NCBI RefSeq assembly: GCF_028389875.1
Contig: NC_084665.1
Span: 122,840,602-122,904,601 of the forward strand
Direction: 5' to 3'
Length of the DNA stretch: 64,000 bases
From: Rhea pennata
Lineage: Eukaryota > Chordata > Aves > Rheiformes > Rheidae
The notes under the pieces were generated by a model that saw only the letters and a list, made by a program, of their open reading frames with translations, did not search any database and had not been told where the DNA came from. The position numbers and the translations under genes are program-made. Of the stretch, positions 13,001-28,100 are shown in pieces; positions within the stretch are counted from its first letter, which is position 1; each line of letters begins with the position of its first letter.

Positions 13001-16000
13001 GAAAAAAGAGATAGTTTGGAAGACAAGAAATCAGATATATTCCAGTGGTTGGAGATAACCAATAGCTGCTGGTCTTCTAAGCTTGGAAGAGTCCAGATGG
13101 CATATACCTTTCATGTCAAAACCATCACAAACAAATAAATGAAAAATCAACAGTGAATATGCTTGGGAGAAAACAAAACTCGTTTTTAGAAATCAATCAG
13201 CAGTACAGAAGAAAAAAAAACATTCAGGGGGAAAAAGTGCTTTGGTCTATAGTTCAGCTGCACACAGTGAATAAGTGCAGAAGGGAAATGCTGGTATTTT
13301 CCTAGCAAATAATTTCTTCCATTTCTAAAGAAGCATTGTAATGAATTAATGTTTTTTAAAAAAAGCCCTTCAAAATATCAGGATGGCAGTGCTTTAATTA
13401 TGGTACTTTACATCACTGTAACACGTTTTTTCCTCTCTCTCTCCAACAACCAACGTAAAACAGTAAAGCCTCATGTTAACTGCGTCATTTGCACCAGTAG
13501 ACAATATTCCTGGTATTGCAGGTATAATGTTAATCCAAATTTTATGATGTCAAGTGCCAGATGCAGGCAGCCTTACAAGTACCTTCTTTCCCATGTTTAT
13601 ATAAAATTTTGTAGCCTGATGTGTAATGTTATCAGCTGAGATAAAATTTAAGAAGCAACTTCCTCCTCTGCTTATGAAATTTCAGCTTGGCTACCCGTAA
13701 TGGCTTGAAAGAAGGGAATCTGAGTGCAAGAGCCTCATCCATCAGGATGTGTCCGTACAAATTATTCTTGTGGCACATGCACTCTCCCTCATTAAGAAAT
13801 AGATGCCAGGACTCATTACAGAGCAGGCACAGGGCAAAGCTGTGCAAATCTCCAAGTCATACATCATGACATGTGACAGGACAAATTAACATAATGCCAG
13901 TGCAAAGCTGAAGACCCAGAACAGCTCAGTGGTGGTGGATATCATCCTCTCTCAGGGCTTCATCTTCTAGCTGCCAAAAAGTGTTAACTGATCCATTGAC
14001 TATGCTAAATCTAATAGCACTGTTTGGGGTGATACTTTAAATATTAATGCTGGGACCCAATTTCCCAAGTGAAGCTGTTGTGCACATGCCCAAACCTTCC
14101 CTTTTGGCATATCACTGCATGAGCTCTAACCTGCCTGACGCTGAGATCGTTACTGCAATGACTGACCAACCAAGAAAGGCAGCCAGCACACCAAATAGTC
14201 ATAACACAAACGTATCAGTCCACTGCTGTCAGTGTGAAAGTTGGTGAGAAGGTATAGATTTATGGAGTGGAGGAGCTATGGTATTTCAAAGCAACATAGA
14301 AGTTTGGCAGGAGGATTTTTTTCATGTAGATATAGTTTGAGAAGACATGTCAAGCAGCTCAGAAGTGTATGCAGTTCTTGCACTATACAATAACAAATCT
14401 AAGAGACCCCTGAAAACTCTATGTCTCCAGAGAACAGAAAACTGCTGCTCTCAAAATTTTCACTGATATCCTCTCTCAGATAGAGATGAAATGATGTAGG
14501 GATTCTATTCTAAACAAAGAGTCAAAAAAAAAAAAAATAAAGGAAATGAAGGAAGGAGGTGATAAGTAGCATGTAGAAATAGAGACTGTTGTCATTTTTT
14601 GACCAAGAAATGGCCTGGAAAGCTAAGCAAACATAACTGTGGAAGTAGAATATTTTAATTAGTAAGAGTCCTAATTGGGGGGGGGGAAGGAGGAAGAAAA
14701 AACATAAATGAAAGAGATGGGAAAACACACGTGAAAGAAATAGCACATCTATACTGCACTACAACCTTAAAAACCCTTTTCATCCACAAATTTCAATTTG
14801 TCTGAAATGGCAAGATATCACTGACATCTTTTTCTCCATTCATTTTAGATACCCGTCTTTCAGGTGGTCCCTATGCTACACAATTCTCAGTTAAGCATCC
14901 AAGTGTACAGTGAATAACATGCCCTAAGTCACATTCTGAAGCATGCAAACAAAAACCAGAATTGTATCTTTTAGCCCCTAGGGCAAGATCTCTCTCGTTT
15001 ATCAACCTGTCCGCTGTATTTTAGCCATAAGTTTCTTGATGCAGAGTCTGGCTTTTCTTCCAGACACAGTCATTTGTATTAGAACCACCACTAACTTCTG
15101 ACACTGATTAAATACTCTATTTGCCATGATACACCCTAATCTAGCATTTCTAACTAATAAGTGTAGTATTTTTTTAGTTACAAAATGGACATCGATAAGT
15201 TTCTGAGAAATTACAAGGGCATTGGAAGCATGAAAACTCCAGTATATTTTATTCATCAAAACACAGCGCTCTCTCCCATACACATTATAGGTAGCTGCAT
15301 ATAGGTAGCTGACCATCTGTATGTATCTTACTTCCTCAATAGCCTGTCTCAGGCAAAGACAACACTTTCATATCTTCTACTTTCTGCCTGTGGCTCCTAG
15401 GCTGCTGAGAGGAGAAACGCGCAAGATAAATCATCAAGCCCAATAAAGACATATCTAAATAAAATGCAGCAGTCCATGTGTGAGCGAGCAGATTATTGTA
15501 CTTAATTCTATTCAGATGAAACATATGCAGATAATTATCCTAGAAAAGGATAACTCAAGTCAACCTCAAGATGCTCCTCCCTTTTCCAATTCACTAAAAT
15601 TTATGTGAGTCCGTGTTGTCTGGAGTAAGTTTGTGCCCAAGCTATTTCAATCATCAAAATACCAAGAAAAGAGATAATTCATCCTTTCATCCCTCCACAC
15701 CTTATCTTCCAAAAGTCACCAACATGTTGTGTTCTAGTCAAACACAAGTTATCCAACCTAAAAGAAGCCTGAGGAAGCGGCAGGCTTTGATGCACAAGCA
15801 AGTTACAGTCTACCAGCTGGTTTGTGGTAGCTGTGTGCACACACGCTCAACCCACAGTCCAGTCGAGCCCTCCTTTTCCAAAAGTCTGGAAGTACAAAAT
15901 TGAAGAAGGGATAACCTGACAAACATCTTACATCTGCCACAAGCTGTGAGCATGCTCAGCCAGTTCACACGAAACAGCTCATACCTGGGAATTTGCTCAT

Positions 16001-18334
16001 GCCTATGAACTCTGTAGGAAATGCTGAAGTCTGCACCAAAAGAAGGAAATCAGAAAAAAGAAGACTAGTAGATCCTTTTGGTCTCAAAATTTAGTGTCTT
16101 CTGTGTACACCTGGGGTCCAAGTATATAGTTGCAGTTCCTTGATGGTACCATTAGCAAAAGCCACAATAACTAGGCAGATGAAGAAACACGCACGCCTAA
16201 ATTAAATGAGATGATGGTTATAGGAACACAAACATTCTTACCAGCACTTTGACTTCTTCAAAATAAAAAGCAAAAGTCTGCTAGATTTGTTATTTAACAC
16301 TGATTTTCAGACTCTTACAGTTTAATTGCCATGCTGAAGGATAAAAATGCAACAGTTATTAAAGTAATTCTGAATTCTACAACTTCAGAAAATAGGCACT
16401 ATCACTCTCGTCACATAATTACATAAGTATTTTCACATGAAATTTAACCTCTGTGGGAAAACTCTCTCCAAAGCCTAAAGGGAAATGAACTAACTCCTAA
16501 CTTTAACTCCTCCCTTAGTTCTTCTGAGAAATATTCTTTGTGACCTCCTGTAATACGACAGGGATAAACACGATCCGGACAGTGCAATTACGGTCTAAGA
16601 TTCTGGTCTTCTGGACTTTGTGCTTATACAGTGGTATGAAAGAGAAGAGTTTATTTCTGAACACAATCTAACTTTCCAGTCTAAAATGTTCTGCTGCTTT
16701 TGGTCACACTTGCAAACATGAATAGTCCCATTCACTACACTGTCTGTGAACTTAAATTAATTACTGCTAAAAAGAAACAATTGAATTAATGAATTCAACA
16801 AACTGCCATGCAAGTATATAAAAATACTGTCTGACTTATAACTAATTCAGTTTCATGGACTATATATTAATATATATACTGGTCTTTATGGGCATACAAG
16901 TTCTCTCTCTTCCTTTGTAGTCAGCTTTATAACCCTGGTGTACAGCCCCCAGTTTTCAGAAAAGCTGCTCCAGTAACAAAAAAGAGAAAAAAACAAGAAG
17001 CAAAGATAACCTCTCAGTTACTGCTAACTACCCATGTAAAATTGTGGTATTTGGAGCAGGTCTACTATGCATTTAAGGATGAGAATAAATTGTTACAAAC
17101 AATTAGTTTTTCTAAGTACTCTAAGAGCATTTTCTACCAGGTTGTCTTCCAAATCACAGGTCAAGATGGCGTCAGACTGCACAAAATTTTGCATATAATT
17201 TCACCTAAGATTAGTTGATGAAATATGAAACATCTAAATTTAAACTAACCAACTATATATCTTTTAACTCTAAGGATGACGAAAAATAAACATAAAAGAG
17301 CACTTTTCATGTGGAAGCATTCTTTCAAAAAAGTTCTTTTAAAAATTCGAAATGAAAATTTTTGAAGTGAAACACATCCTGAACAGTCATATTTATTTTT
17401 TAATAGAAAAATAAAACTTCCAGAGAAAATAGAATGAAATTAAACAGTTGAACTTGTTTCTTGTGTTCCTAAGGAAAGGAGGTCTACATGTCCAAAAGTT
17501 TCCCAATAACAACTTTTGAACTGACTAATGTCCTCCAAAATAAAAAAGAGTAGAAATCTCAAATATAATTATATCCATTTAAATGTTTTGAAAAATCAGT
17601 AAGAATGTAGGTAAGAGAGATGCAAATTGTGACCCCTGGGGAAGAAAGGACATAAAACAACTCCTTCTCATGCTCCCCAGATAGAGAGTAATGAGGTGGC
17701 CAACATTTATTTAGTGTCTGATCAATTAGATACCTGATACTCCAGCACCTCTTTTTATCCAATACTTCTCCTACGACATCTCCTCAAGTAAGAAACATGG
17801 AAAGAAGGTAGTAAGACTGTTTGGAGGGAAAGGGGAAGAAATGAATTAAAGGAAGGAACAATAATAGGGAAAAAAAAATAAGTTTTACTAATTCCAGTAC
17901 CACAGACCAACAGGTTATTTGCTTGTACTTTATTTCTTTGAAACAGTAAAAGCTCATCAATTTGACAAGCTCTACCTATGACCTCTTTGGGTTGTTTGTC
18001 TGGCTGACTTGTGTAGACATCATTTTTAAAAAAGGAGATGTATCCACTTACAGTCTACAAAAAAAGGCAACAGAATAAGCAGAACTAGAGAAAACATTAG
18101 AAAAGATAGTAAAGGAAAAAATGTCAGTTAATTTGAAGTAGAAACTTCAAGAGAGACCTCCGGACAGTATTGATATGCGTAAAATTTGCTTCCTGCCTAT
18201 GTTAGAGAGGACAAGAAGGAAATGGGACTAACATTTACACAAAAGAGGTTCACTATAGACATTCAGAGAGAGAGGAAAAAAAAAAAAACAGTCTAATGGT
18301 AAGGACAGGTAAGCACCAGAATAGGTAGATCCAT
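10051..18334. other. AT-rich intergenic stretch, no gene seen
   Basis: About 8 kb without a supported exon. It contains homopolymer runs (C12 at 11662-11673, A-run near 14524, G10 at 14677-14686) and many short random frames, the longest being a 104-codon minus frame at 15002-15316 with no recognisable motif. Confidence 0.55.
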
Positions 18335-18465
18335 TCTTGGAGGGCTTTAAGAACAGCTTGGGCCAAAACCTAGCAGGAACAGGTTCAGAAGAGCTGAGGG
18401 CACAGAGATGGACTAGATGGCTTCTCAGATTCCCTTCTATTACTGTTTTGAGCCCAGGTAATATA
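18335..18465 (+). mobile_element. Ancient CR1 3' tail
   Basis: The segment reads as a diverged CR1 end in sense orientation: TTGGAGGGCTTTAAGAACAG near 18337, a middle corresponding to the 'GGGATGG..' block, and ATGGACTAGATGGCTTCTCAG near 18412 followed by ATTCCCTTCTATTACTG. The order of these blocks is that of CR1 tails elsewhere in the window, at much lower identity. Limits are approximate. Confidence 0.65.
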
Positions 18466-21400
18466 GCCATACCCATTAACAAAAACAGCCCGTAGACCAA
18501 GTAACTATCGATGCAATCCGAACTGGGGAAAAAGGCCACCCGTCAAAACAGGGAGAGCAGTTTCGAACTGGGTGCTGAAGAGAGAAATAGAACAGTTCGG
18601 ATGGGTTCAGAACTTGCTTCCATCGTACGTCTCTCTGTCTCATACCATCAGTTTAAGAAAACATTCCAGCACATCTGTTGACAGCGATTATCCTCGCGGG
18701 GGGTTACACTGATGACAACAGGCCTCCAGGCTGCTCTTGCCGGATCTGAAACGAGAGACCGCCTGTTTGAATCTTGACTGCTTTAATGGTTCACACTTCA
18801 TTTGGAATCCCTCCTTTGCAAAAAATTGAAATAAAATAGCCCTCTTAAATGTTTCCGTTGATGGAAGAATTTCTTCCAAATTAGAAACTAGAGACCCTCC
18901 AGCAATTTCAGCAATGATTGCCTTTTAACTGCTAGAAAGTGTAGCATCTTCTCCTTATCTTTCATTTCCCTTAATACAAAAACAAATTCCCATTAACTAT
19001 TTCTGCCCACATCTAATTATTAAACACCTTGGTAGCAATCTGAGGAAAGGGAAAAAAAAAAAAAAAAACAGCTCATGCCCAGATTGTTCCTTTTCCCCAC
19101 CTACAACCTCTTTATCTTCATTGCAAATGAAAAAGGACTAAAGATGTCTGTTTTTAATTCTCCTGTTTATTAGACAAAATTCAGCTTCTCCATTTCTCTC
19201 CTGTTAAAGTAGAAAATAAAACATGATAACTTTTAAAGCTAACTTCAGAACTCTCACTCCGTATTTGTTGAATTCTCAAGACAGTTCAGGGAATACTGTT
19301 GTAATGCTATTTAATTAAGACAATTAACCCTAAAGCCCAAATTCTGATCTTTAGAATAGCATTAGAAGAACTAATATTCAGAATTCTGGCCAAGATGGCC
19401 AGTGTCCTCCTAAGAGCAAAAATATAACTTAATAGCTAATAGTAATGAGGCTCCTTTTAATTACACAGATTTAGGGATCAGCTAAATACAAGACAGCACC
19501 TACTTGACCGTCTTTCACACAAGCAGCTTTCAAAAGCTTAGGGTTCTACAGCAGAAGGAAGTCTCTGATAGTCAGACATGTCATTAACAACATTTCGAAT
19601 ATAAAGGAATGTGATTTTTACTTCCCATATGCATGGACTAAGGTAGGAAAAAAAGGAGGTGCTTATTCTAAGCTCCATGGCCATTTCTCCATCATGAAAA
19701 TCCTCTCCCACTCTTCTCATGATACACATCTCTCCCTTGGACAGGGTGTCTCCACGTTTTCATGCTGGAGTGGCTCCCTTCTACGAAGACGAATCATGTT
19801 CCTGTGCATCTTTGGCTGGGGACAAGTACTGGGGTTTTAGCTTTGCTACCTACCATTACTTAAACTAAAAACTTCCCTAATATTTTTGTAAATTTTAAAG
19901 ATAATTTGGCTTAGCTCAATGATTTAAAACAACAGTTTTGATAAGATTTTATCCAATGTTTCACAATAATTTTAATTATGAGATAAAAGTTTCTGCTTGT
20001 GCGGTGACCATCTCTCCAACAACATCACTTTGCTTTTATTTTATTATTCTCATTTCAGCTCCTGTTCGTTTAGTCTTTGACCACACTGGTAGCTTTTCAG
20101 TTCAGAAGTGCCATTATGCCAATACATACATACGTATACCTCCTTTTCAGTAAACAGTTAGAGAAGGATTGGCTAGAAGTTAAAATTACTGGTGGAGCCC
20201 AATATGCTGGAAGCTGCTGTGTCTTGTCTTCGCTCACAGGTTCAAGTCAGGTAAGTGAGCCCAGGATTTCCTCAGGGTGATGCTCCTGAGGGAGAGAGAT
20301 AGGGGAAATAGTTTTTATCTACATCAGTTGACGCATCCCCTTTATCATGCAGGCCCTACAAGCAGTTGCATCTTGCAGGTGAGGGCATAGGGCAAGGATA
20401 AGAATTCCTTAAACTAACATTACTGCCAAGACAAAGGTACCTGGAACTGCATCCTGACTCACAAGAGTTCATGCAAAAGCATGTTAATTTGCAACTATAT
20501 ATGTAGATGATATACTTTAAGTGTCTCTTTCCTCTGGGAGCCCTTTGAGAACAGTGCACAAGAGAAGAACACAGATGCTTGTGTGTCAAGCAGAAACAGG
20601 GACATAAAGAGTGATTGCAAAAGAGGAGAAAAGGAGAGGAGACAAAGAAGAGGCAGAAACAGTAGTTCCAGCTGGACGGAATTGAAGGCATTCAAAACAG
20701 TAAAAAATGGAGAGGAGAGAGAAAAGTCTTGAACTAAAATGGGTTAGAAGATGAAAAAAACTCAAAAGACAGGAAAAAAAAAAGGAACATTATACTATTA
20801 TTATATAGTCTCCAGCTCACTGCTGTTTATCACTTGCCCTTTTCCTTTCTTCGCCCTTCCTTCTCAGGTGCTGCTGTTGCCCTGTACATGTCACACATTT
20901 TAATCTTTGGACCACAATCTCCTCACTTCCCCAGTCCCACAAGTGTCAGGTTAAAGTCTGTTTACCATGCTCTATTTACTTTCAGAGAAAGAAAAACAAG
21001 TAGCCATGAAGTGTTGAGGAGGATGTTCTGCCTATGCTGGGTTATTCTCATCATGGCCTGCCAACGCAAATTGTATCAGCTTCTTAAAAAAAGTATAGAA
21101 GCTATGAAATTCTCTATGTGCACAGTAGTAAGTAGATTCTACTATAAAATTAACACTTTTATACTAACAAAAGCAACAACAACAACAACAAAGCCCTAAA
21201 CAGCATTACCTTCAATGCAACAAGAGGTGGCAGCACAGAAAAGTGGTAAGTTTCCCAAGTTGCCCAGAGGTAATAGCAGCATTAGTGATTGGAGATGGAA
21301 GTATTAGCTTGATGAACTTTTGACATTGATTCATTGCTAGTGGATTTGTTAAGATAAAAAACATACTTTACAAGAAAAAAGTATAGTTGCAAGAAAAAAG

Positions 21401-23369
21401 TCATTGCTTGAGCAAGCTAACTTCATTTTTGTGGAAAATCATACAAAGGAAATACTTGGTTTTGACCATATGACAGAGACTTTGTGCATGTGTTTGTGAC
21501 AGATGAGCATGTTTAGCACCAGGTCTTGCATAATGTTTTCATGACCTTCAAACATGGATGGAAAAAATCATACTTAAGCTTTTAGATATCTGTTCAAAGA
21601 ATAAACCGGTGTTTATTTTTGTATAAATACACCAATACTCACCCATTTGGTATCACTTGTGACAAGATGTAAACAAAATGACACAAAACAACGAAATCAT
21701 TCCCAAGGAGCAGAAGACATCTTAGAAATACCCCAGAATACCAGCTATCCCAAACCCTGGGCTTAGCAATTACTGAAGCGAAGACCACCAAAGGAGAGAA
21801 AAGGACAAAGAACAAGCCAGGAAAAAAAATTGTAAACTGTCGAGTGCAAGAGGTAACCGGATTCGAGTCTGGTGTAAGTAATTTTTCACCATCTTCAATT
21901 CACAAGACCTAGAAACAGCTGCAGACAGCTAGGTAAAACAATTCTAGAAGCAGATCACTAACCTTCATCTAACGGAGCTATGGTATCTGGCCCCATTTTC
22001 TTGTCTGCTAACAGATTTTATAGCTTGCATGGAGATCATTAAAGGTAATCCAAAGCATGGGATGCTTATGCATAGAGATGGGTGTTAGAGATCTCTTCTC
22101 ATTGGTGGTCTACCATAGACAGCAGTCTGGAAACAGTCTCCTTAAAAGTAAGCCAACTGCTTAGTTTTATACCTTCTTTGTCTGAGCTGGTCCCACTATG
22201 ATGATGTTTCTATCATGTTGACTGTCTCCAGAGTGCCAGGGCTTTTTGATTAGTTCTACAACTGCAAAAGTGGTGCCATAAAGTAGCAAAAGTGTGAGTC
22301 AACCCCATAGCTAAGCATGCTGCCTCATCCTGACCATGTATGACTAGGCACGCCACTGAAGGAGAAAAAAAGGTGAAAACAACATTGTCAGTTATGCTAG
22401 ATGACTATCAAAGAGCCTCCACCAGCAACAACCAAGAAACAGAGGTTCATAATTGTAATTATGTGTCTGCACATGTCAACCCATGCAAAACCACCCATCA
22501 GAAAATAACAGCAAAGACTTCAGATCATTTTTCACCTACTCTAGTTGTATCTGTGTTTACCACAAGAGAGTTACTGTTTTAAATCTGCTCAAGAACACAA
22601 ATTAGTCATCTTCGCTGCTAATCCAAGGTGATAAAACTCTTAATCCCAAATGTTTGTTCATTCTTCAAGTTATTCGTACTATGTGGATGAATTATTGAAA
22701 GTCTTATAAAAACTAGAGAAACTATAATCAATGTCTACTAAAACACTCTGATAAACTTGTTTCTTGCTTGAAGACAGTAGGGAAATAAGAGGAAGACAAG
22801 TTGCCCTCAGAAGAATTGCATCTCAGCGCACATCTAGTCTCCAGAAGCTACTCATCATCTGAGCTTTGTCTATGGGGACGTTGGCACTTCCAAAGGCAAT
22901 TTATCTCATTTACCTCTTTTTTAGAAGGAAATTGTGATTCTTCTACTTCTCCCTTTCCTATTAAAATAGGATGGAGCTGATATTACAATCTTGAAGATAA
23001 ATTCATTTAATAATTTGGGTCTCACCAGTTAAACACTTCTCCCTCATTTTTTCGGGGAAACTAATAGGTATGTGCTTACCAATCCTAGCTAAGTAATGAA
23101 TCATCTTTGTAAATATAAATAATATTTAAACATTTATAGAAATAAGTTATAAATTTATTTATTGAGATCATATATAAATGTTTGTGTTTAATGTGATTTA
23201 TAAAACTAAATGAATTTCCAGAAGAGAAAAATATATAAAATAGGAATGCATAATTAAAGAGAATGTTTGGAGATATCTGTCTCATCACCTTGAACTGCAG
23301 GCAACCAGTTTGCAGTTTGTAAACAGATCATTCTCCATCTTCTTCCCCCTTTGTTTTTCTTAAATAGCT

Positions 23370-23417
23370 TGAATAAATATTCTTTTTGCTTTTTGAATAT
23401 TTGTTCTTTTTGCTTTT
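23370..23417. repeat. Imperfect 24-bp tandem duplication
   Basis: Two adjacent 24-base units, 23370-23393 and 23394-23417, share TGAATA at the start and TTCTTTTTGCTTTT at the end and differ only in the middle. It is a local duplication of no known function. Confidence 0.75.
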
Positions 23418-23778
23418 ACTGGAAGGTCATTTCAGGACGTCAGTGTTCTTTAGAAATCTTTCTGTATGCCTGAATACATAAATATTTGTTATTATTTTGA
23501 AGCTGTCTTGTAGACAGATTATTGTCAGATTATTTTTTCCCCTTTCCAGAATTTATTTCCCCAATATACTACAGGACTCAATGTCACTTTATCCTTCACT
23601 TTGCTTTCCAAATAAACAAAATACAATTAGTTTCTTTATGAAGAGAGGTTCCCCATTTCTCAGATCATAGCTACTCTCAGGATCTGCTTTAGTTTATCCA
23701 TCTTTATTCCCTGTGAGACATGACATCCTAGATGAGGTTTTATACGTACCGAGTACAAGGGGTTTCATCTCCTCCATC

Positions 23779-23820
23779 CTTCTCTCTCTCTCTCCCGCCC
23801 CCCCCCCTTTTTTTTTTTTT
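23779..23820. repeat. Pyrimidine tract: (TC)n, C-run, T-run
   Basis: A dinucleotide TC stretch is followed by a run of ten C (23798-23807) and thirteen T (23808-23820). Simple repeat, prone to sequencing length error. Confidence 0.9.
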
Positions 23821-25078
23821 ATCTCATACAGTGTAGAAGTACATTCAGCTTTTTGACAGCAATGGACTGAGGGTTGATGTTCAGCCTGTGATGGGCCAGT
23901 CCTTCATTTCCAGTCCTTGCCAAATTCAACAAACCACATAATAGGTAGTTATTGTTTCCTAAACATATATCCCTGCATTTCATACTTACCTGCCTCTCTC
24001 CATTTCCATTATTTCAGACTTCGGAGTGATTCCTTTTTCATTAGCCAAATGCCTACTAGTAAATTATTCCTTGGCACCGGATCTCAGTCACCTATACTTA
24101 GGTGTGGTCCCTGGCAGTTTTCGAGCCAGGGCAAAGCAGCATCAGAAAATCCCAGACACAGTTCAGGAATTACTAGGGTTCAGGAACCATTCCCAAAAGG
24201 TTGTTTGGATGAGGTCGTCCTGCTTTGGTGGCCAAGCGACCTTTGACGCAGTCAAGTGCCGTTTGGCATCAGGACCAAAGACTCAACTTTGATACTTACT
24301 TTCCTAGTACTGATGCACCCAATGTCTGCTCTTTGATCCTCATTCTGGACCAGCAATGCCTCTCAGACTCAGGGTCATGGTGGGGGGTGAAGGTAGGTAA
24401 GCAATGATGCTTTCTTCTAACAAATCACTTCTCTGGTTGGGTCTCCCAATCCTGTTTCAACAGCACATGCTGCTGCAGCTCTGTGACTCTCCATCTCTCC
24501 AAAACCTTTAATTAAACATTATATATTATTACGCATGTGTGAAACAGGGGTGGGTAGGTATTTAAGTATTGAGGTTTCTAATCCAAAAAATTTGGAAGTC
24601 TGATTAAGCACGATCAGTGATACAGCCCTGGCTCATGGTTGGTGATGTAAATCAGTTTAAAGCAGTATATTTGTCTTTTGAATAAAGGTAGTTTTTGCCT
24701 CTGTATGGCAGTGAAGAACTATGATTATGAGAGTCTATCACTTACTGAGAAAAAATATTGACATCTAATTTTAACCTCCTAATCTATGTGGTTTGTGAGA
24801 TGTGGTTTAATGCTATATAACTGAATATGAAGCATTGGACCACTGCACTGTAACAGGCAAGTAGTGATTTTTATTTACACTGAGAAGGTGTTAAAATTGC
24901 TACACAACATCTAGCTACAAATGACTACAGCAAAGAAATTTCAAGGCTATCACAGAATTTCAGAAACACTGTGATATGAACTTAGAGGAGAATAAAGCTT
25001 TATAGAATGAAGATCATAAGGCATTATCAAAAAGGAACATTTTGCCCCTTTTAATACTAAAGCCTATAAGCAATCTGG

Positions 25079-25092
25079 CTTCTTCTTCTTCT

Positions 25093-25125
<33 letters not shown>

Positions 25126-25135
25126 TTTTTTTTTT
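25079..25135. repeat. Compound microsatellite (TTC)n-(TC)n-(T)n
   Basis: Trinucleotide TTC units pass into about a dozen TC units and end in a T run. It is a pure polypyrimidine tract of nearly 60 bases and can form triplex DNA in principle. Confidence 0.92.
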
Positions 25136-28100
25136 AAGTTAGTAATTAAAGTAATATCCTCAGATAATCCTGACTGGCATTTTTGTGTCACTCCAAAGCA
25201 GTATTATACAAGATAGTTAAAGGTAATAAAGGGAATCAGATTCCCTCATATAAAAAACTGATCTTTAAACAGTCATCATTCTGCAGATGCATTTATAGCA
25301 ACAAAAAGTGGAAGAGCAACTCTTTGAAGGGAAGCAGCACCAAAAAACTACTTTTGCAGTGATAAAGCAGTATAAGTGTTCTGCTTAAGTACAAACTAGA
25401 TTCAGGACTTTTGGTTGTTAACTGAATAGAAAACAAATGCACATCTGCTTCTACAGAAGATATGTCCTGATTACAAGAAAAATTGGTTACCTAATTCTTG
25501 AAACAGTCATTGTATTAATTGTATCTTTCTCCTCAAAAAAAAGGATTACTTTTTAATGACTAATTCTTATTCATGCTATACAAAGTATTGCAAAGATGTT
25601 ATTGTCCTCAAACTGTGAAGTATCATTAAATTCAAAAAGCTTTTATAAAAATCCAACTGATTTCCTATGGCTCGTGGTGAGAATTTAATTATTTTAACAT
25701 GCATAGGAGCATAGAATCTGACCTTTTGACTTTTTAACGTATCTGAAAAATTAAGCATGTATTTAGCATGAGTTCTACGTGTTTTTAAAAATATTTTAAT
25801 ATAATGCATGCATTTCAAACAGAATGAGTGAAGTTTTGACCCCAAAGTGAATTAAGTTGAAGCCAACAATACCGGTGGAATGAGAATTACAGGGTGAACA
25901 AAGCCAAGTGAGGCACCGAATCGCGAAGGACGCTCATGAGAGATTATATTCACTAACAGACGTAGACTAAAGAAGAGGTGCAGCACTGAGTGACTGCAGC
26001 ACAGGCAGGTGTAACCAGAAGACATTTTGCCATGGCAAGCAGCTGAGCCCAGTTCAGCCTTGTAGAAACCGGTGGGAAGAGCCCCCATCATTTCTTTTCT
26101 TCTAAATCCTGCTCTTACAAGATTCTTGCAGTGGTACAAGTTATACTGCGAAAGAAAACTTCTGTATAAAGAAGAGGCCTTCTACACTCAGTGGATTAAT
26201 TTTACAGTTTTCACACCAGGAAAGCATAATATTCCCCCAGAACAGCTGAGTAAAGTTAAAGTAAAAAAAAAAAGTGTAACTTGAAGTGCTATCTTCTAAA
26301 AAACCACTTTCTTCCTAAAGGAATAAGAGATCTGGAAACACACAAACCCATGACATGTAATGGTGGATAAACCTTCATCTCAACCATTCCAAGCATTCGT
26401 AAGAGGCTTATGTATTTATTTTGAATCCCTTGCTATTCACAATATGTGTCTCTAAATCGTGTCACATTAGTGTTTTGATCTCCAGTGGGGTATTGGCAGC
26501 TCTGAGTCAGGGGGCTGGACCTTATAACATGAACTGGAACTTCAAAATAAAATCTATCACAGAAGCAGGAAATTCCAATGTTTTAACAAACAACTTCTTC
26601 TCAATCGAAGGCAAACCATTTCAAGGCAATGACCTGTGGAAGGCACAGAAGGAAAAATGAGAATGACTGAAGCACTAGTTGGAGTTTTCACAAATTTGAG
26701 AGATCCCTTAGGACTGGTAAATGGCTAATTTCTTAATTTTAAAGTAAAGAGAATAAGAAAACACTCACCCATATCATGATAGGGACTCACCCACAAGCAA
26801 GCCATTGCTGAATTTGCTTAGGTTATTTCAAGGATATCAACACAAATTATATATATACTGTATGTCTGAACACAAACATGCTGGCAGGAGCTGGCTCACT
26901 GAGCTGTTCTCCAGGAAGAAGTATCTTGCCATTCACTTTTCACGTGAAAGAGAAAGAAACCATGGGTAAGTTACTTCCGTTTTATCAAACCCACCAAAAA
27001 TGGGTAATACAGATCAAACTGACAGGAATAGTGTTTTGGGAATTTCTCTCACAAGCAAGAACAAAAAAGTTTTCAGTTTCTATCAAACAAGATGGTTTCT
27101 TTTCAAGTGCTTAGTAGTAGAAGCAAAACATAGAGCTAGAATCACAGAACTGCTGGAGAAGTGTAAAAAAAAAAAATGCAGGTTTGAACAAAGCATCCTG
27201 ACGCTAGAATATTTTCTTCTGCTCCTGAGAAGCAGAAATGGTGAACGTGAACTAAACTGTGGTTTGGTGCAGGGATGTAAAGCAAAGCCTTTGTGGAACA
27301 AGTTCAAAGCCACCTGTATCTGCTCCACAAAATGCAATAGCAGAAGCACGAGTTCATGCCTTACTGCCGCAGGGGGGTGAGAGATGCTCAGATGCCCTTT
27401 TGGGAGAGGCAGGATCTCCCACATCTGGAATTCAGCAGCAGCACTAACACTTTTTAGCTGTTGGGGCACTCAACAGAAAATTCTGCAGTAGACTTCTGTT
27501 ACGCACATATACAAATACAGTGGAAGTTAACAGATCAACAGAACATGGATAATACCAGCAAGGCACAAATACTTTGCTGTTATATTTTGGAAAACATAAG
27601 AAGTGGGCAACAGATTGTAAAAAAAAAAAACTTTGCAGTTGTCTTCTGCATGCCCAGTTTTATGCTCAGTCCAAACTGCCACGTCCATCCCTGCTAGTTT
27701 GCAGAAAGCCAACAATATTTCCCTGGGAGCTGTGGTGCCCAGACTGGTGCAAAAGTAATCTAACACAATATGAGGGGAAGGGTCTCTGTCATCTCCTCTG
27801 AGTACTAGCATGCACCACAGAACGTGAAAACACATAAAGCGCAAGACAGTGGGATCCTTTTCACTTAAACCTGGTTCTCCAGAAGTTAGGCATCTAGTTT
27901 AAGGTAGTCCTCTAAGCTCTGTTGGTAAAGCTCATATACACATCATCCAGAGGACAATTCAATTCCACCTCAGGATGGAAGTATACAGTGATATCCAAGG
28001 AGACAAGCTCTCACAAGTATGTCATAATTCATAAAATAAGTCACTGTTACAGAGGACGATTTCAAATTTAGGAGAAATTTCAAAATAAGGAAAAATAGCT

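Noticed and set aside
15002..15316. 104-codon minus-strand open frame.
   Set aside because: No recognisable family, start context or splice signals.
20834..21199. 121-codon plus-strand open frame ending in a Thr run.
   Set aside because: It ends in an ACA/AAC simple repeat and shows no motif. Treated as random.
21838..21885. GGATTCGAGTC resembling a pol III B box of a tRNA.
   Set aside because: No A box, cloverleaf pairing or terminator could be fitted around it.
27083..27469. 128-codon minus-strand open frame, with overlapping 126-codon plus frame.
   Set aside because: Low-complexity Leu/Ser/Phe-rich translation, no domain, no splice context. It has the look of a chance frame.
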